Assembly (NCBI GenBank): GCA_937928545.1
Contig: CALGJQ010000025.1
Coordinates: forward strand, 1 to 64,000
Reading direction: 5' to 3'
DNA length: 64,000 bases
Source: an uncultured Verrucomicrobiales bacterium
GTDB taxonomy: Bacteria; Verrucomicrobiota; Verrucomicrobiia; Verrucomicrobiales; Akkermansiaceae
The position numbers were made by a program, and so were the translations under genes. Below the pieces are notes generated by a model. The model searched no databases. It was not told the origin of the DNA and saw nothing but the letters and a program-made list of their open reading frames with translations. The stretch's first letter is position 1. The number at the start of each line of letters is the position of its first letter. Shown in pieces: positions 62,531 through 64,000 of this stretch.

Positions 62531-63736
62531 ATGGCAAAACTTCTTCGCTACATCCTTCCCTTCATCGTCCTCGGTGTGGGCTATTTGGGATATAAAAATC
62601 TAGCGACCGAAGAAAAAAAAGAACGCCCTCGCCGACCTACTCCGCCCATGATCGAAACTGAGGCCAGCACCTTGGAACGTCTCGATTACCAGGTCACTCT
62701 TCAATCAGAAGGCCTAGTCCAACCTCATAACCAAACCGCCCTCACCCCTCGGGTCAGCGGCCGCGTCATTCACATCTCGCCGAAGTTTGAGAGCGGCTCA
62801 TTCTTTGAGAAAAATGACACCCTCATCGAAATCGATCCTACCGATTTCCTCGCCGCAAAAATCTCCGCAGAAGCCCGACTCGCCCGATCCGAAGCCGCTC
62901 TCGCTCAAGAAGAAGCCCGCGCCGAACAAGCCCTCCTCGATTGGAAAGATCTCGGCTACACCAGCCCGCCCACCGAACTTGTCCTCCGTAAGCCTCAACT
63001 CAAAGAAGCGAACGCCAATGTCAAAGCGTCACAAGCAGACCTTGCCGAAGCCATCCGAAATCTCGAACGCACCAAGGTCCTCGCCCCCTACTCTGGCCGC
63101 GTCAAAGAACGCCTCGTGGGACTTGGACAATCCGTCAACTCCGGCACCACCCTCGGCAATGTTTTTTCCACCGACTTCGCTGAAATTCGCCTCTCCCTTT
63201 CCGCGCGGGAACTCACCCACGTCAAGCTCCCCAACAACCCTGAAGACGCCCCCGTCCCCGTTACTTTGCATGATGCTCTGACCGAAGATTCCCAGCAATC
63301 CTGGCAAGGATCGATCGTCCGCACGGAAGGAACCTTGGATGAAAAATCTCGTAAACTCTTCATCATCGCCCGCGTCGATGACCCCTTCGGCCTAAAGTCA
63401 AAGGTCCAATCTCCCCTCCGCATCGGACAACCCGTCCGCGCTGTTTTGCAAGGCGGTATCATTCCTCAAGTTTTCGTCATTCCCCGAGAGAATCTCCTCC
63501 GACCAAATCAAGTCCTCCTCGTCAACCCCGAGGATTCCACCCTCAAGCGGCAGGACATCACCCCAATTTGGAGCGACCTTGAAAATCTCATCGTTGCCGA
63601 TGACCTCATCGAAGGCTGGCTTCTCGTCACCAGCAGACTTTCCACTTCGGCCAACGGAGCCAAGGTCAAAGTCATCGAGCCCGAGCCCGATGAACCCAAA
63701 GCCGCCTCCAAGGATAAAGCAAAACCGAGAGCCTGA
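62531..63736 (+). CDS. Efflux RND/HlyD-type periplasmic adaptor
   Basis: 401 aa with an N-terminal membrane anchor (LLRYILPFIVLGVGYLGY) and the membrane-fusion layout: beta-barrel/lipoyl halves (LVQPHNQTALTPRVSGRVIHISPKFESGSFFEKNDTLIEID and VLAPYSGRVKERLVGLGQSVNSGTTLGNVFSTD) around a short coiled coil (AEARLARSEAALAQEEARAEQ), then a C-terminal domain ending in a Lys/Pro tail. Partner of the TolC-like protein at 59733. No RND pump or ABC permease is inside the window, since the next gene is nuoE-like. Confidence 0.9.
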   Translation: MAKLLRYILPFIVLGVGYLGYKNLATEEKKERPRRPTPPMIETEASTLERLDYQVTLQSEGLVQPHNQTALTPRVSGRVIHISPKFESGSFFEKNDTLIEIDPTDFLAAKISAEARLARSEAALAQEEARAEQALLDWKDLGYTSPPTELVLRKPQLKEANANVKASQADLAEAIRNLERTKVLAPYSGRVKERLVGLGQSVNSGTTLGNVFSTDFAEIRLSLSARELTHVKLPNNPEDAPVPVTLHDALTEDSQQSWQGSIVRTEGTLDEKSRKLFIIARVDDPFGLKSKVQSPLRIGQPVRAVLQGGIIPQVFVIPRENLLRPNQVLLVNPEDSTLKRQDITPIWSDLENLIVADDLIEGWLLVTSRLSTSANGAKVKVIEPEPDEPKAASKDKAKPRA

Positions 63737-63796
63737 TTTCTTCCTCTCCCTTGCTTCCCCCTTGCCTCTTTCTAGGGTTCCGTCATTCTTTCTGCC

Positions 63797-64000
63797 ATGC
63801 CAGTTGCAGCCTCCGACCAAAAGCTCATCGACCAGTGGAAAAATGAGCCCGCTCCCTTACTGCCCCTGCTCCATGCCTTCCACGATCGCGATGGCTACCT
63901 CTCGGACGATGCCCTCCGCGCCGTTGCCGATGGCCTAAAAACTCCCCTTGCCGATCTCTACGGCACCGTCACTTTTTACCACCACTTTTCTCGCACCCCC
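63797..64000 (+). CDS. NuoE-like NADH dehydrogenase 24 kDa subunit, cut by window end
   Basis: 68 codons are visible, starting at the ATG at 63797 (MPVAASDQKLIDQWKNEP). The stretch LLPLLHAFHDRDGYLSDDALRAVADGLKTPLADLYGTVTFYHHFSRTP is the family opening of NuoE and of the related formate dehydrogenase gamma subunit, in which four cysteines for a [2Fe-2S] cluster follow; these lie outside the window. Which of the two it is, or whether it is a NuoE-NuoF fusion, cannot be decided here. Confidence 0.8.
   Translation, partial: MPVAASDQKLIDQWKNEPAPLLPLLHAFHDRDGYLSDDALRAVADGLKTPLADLYGTVTFYHHFSRTP

Overview
The window is about 64 kb of chromosome from a bacterium that I would place in the Verrucomicrobiota (PVC superphylum, Verrucomicrobiales-like). 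The reasons are a PVC-type CxxCH heme protein with a DUF1080 (PF06439) neighbour, a secreted sulfatase, PQQ-type propeller and SHD1-like domains, a eukaryote-type UDP-glucose dehydrogenase, strong preference for C-ending codons, weak or absent Shine-Dalgarno sequences, and scattered extragenic palindromes built on GCGTCCCGCC. This placement is inferred from gene content; there is no rRNA gene in the window.

Layout. 1-9.2 kb: DUF4870 membrane protein (5' end outside the window), glycerate kinase, fabD, tRNA-Asp, an S10 carboxypeptidase-like protein, tRNA-Gln (minus), a thioredoxin-like gene with two in-frame UGA codons at its active-site position, prfA, a RelE/ParE-type toxin-antitoxin pair, prmC and murA. 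9.3-18.4 kb: a small secreted protein, gltB, a VapBC-like pair, a DUF1080 protein and the PVC heme protein. 18.45-23.06 kb: an accessory-looking island bracketed by two same-orientation copies of one palindromic repeat. It holds small exported proteins of unknown function, three of which share an ungapped 81-nt 3' coding tail, a membrane C39-like cysteine protease, and a hicB with a decayed hicA. 23-30.7 kb (minus): amidohydrolase, DM13 protein, the chaperone cluster dnaK - 81-aa orf - groES - groEL, and a sulfatase.

30.8-47.5 kb: a cell-envelope polysaccharide/LPS-core region with a lipid A acyltransferase, Ugd, three kinase-fold (LPS kinase-like) proteins, a UDP-glucuronate epimerase, several glycosyltransferases, a minus-strand dTDP-amino-sugar operon (rmlB-rmlA-fdtD-like fusion-aminotransferase-GT2), an MsbA-like flippase and KdsD. 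Together these would make lipid A, Kdo precursors, glucuronate/galacturonate and an acetamido-dideoxyhexose, and phosphorylate and assemble the core.

47.5-64 kb: membrane protein, PQQ-propeller protein, DUF4230 protein, class III aminotransferase, rhomboid protease, secG, a zinc-ribbon/TPM/lipoprotein trio, panD, a CAP-domain protein, rnc, birA, nadC, then a TolC-type outer membrane factor, a His/Asp-rich outer-membrane protein with a palindromic operator-like site, an RND/HlyD adaptor, and the start of a nuoE-like gene cut by the window end.

The most promising items for follow-up are the double-UGA thioredoxin-like gene with a SECIS-like hairpin, the tail-sharing secreted proteins beside a membrane protease, and the unusual chaperone cluster with its hairpin-rich leader.
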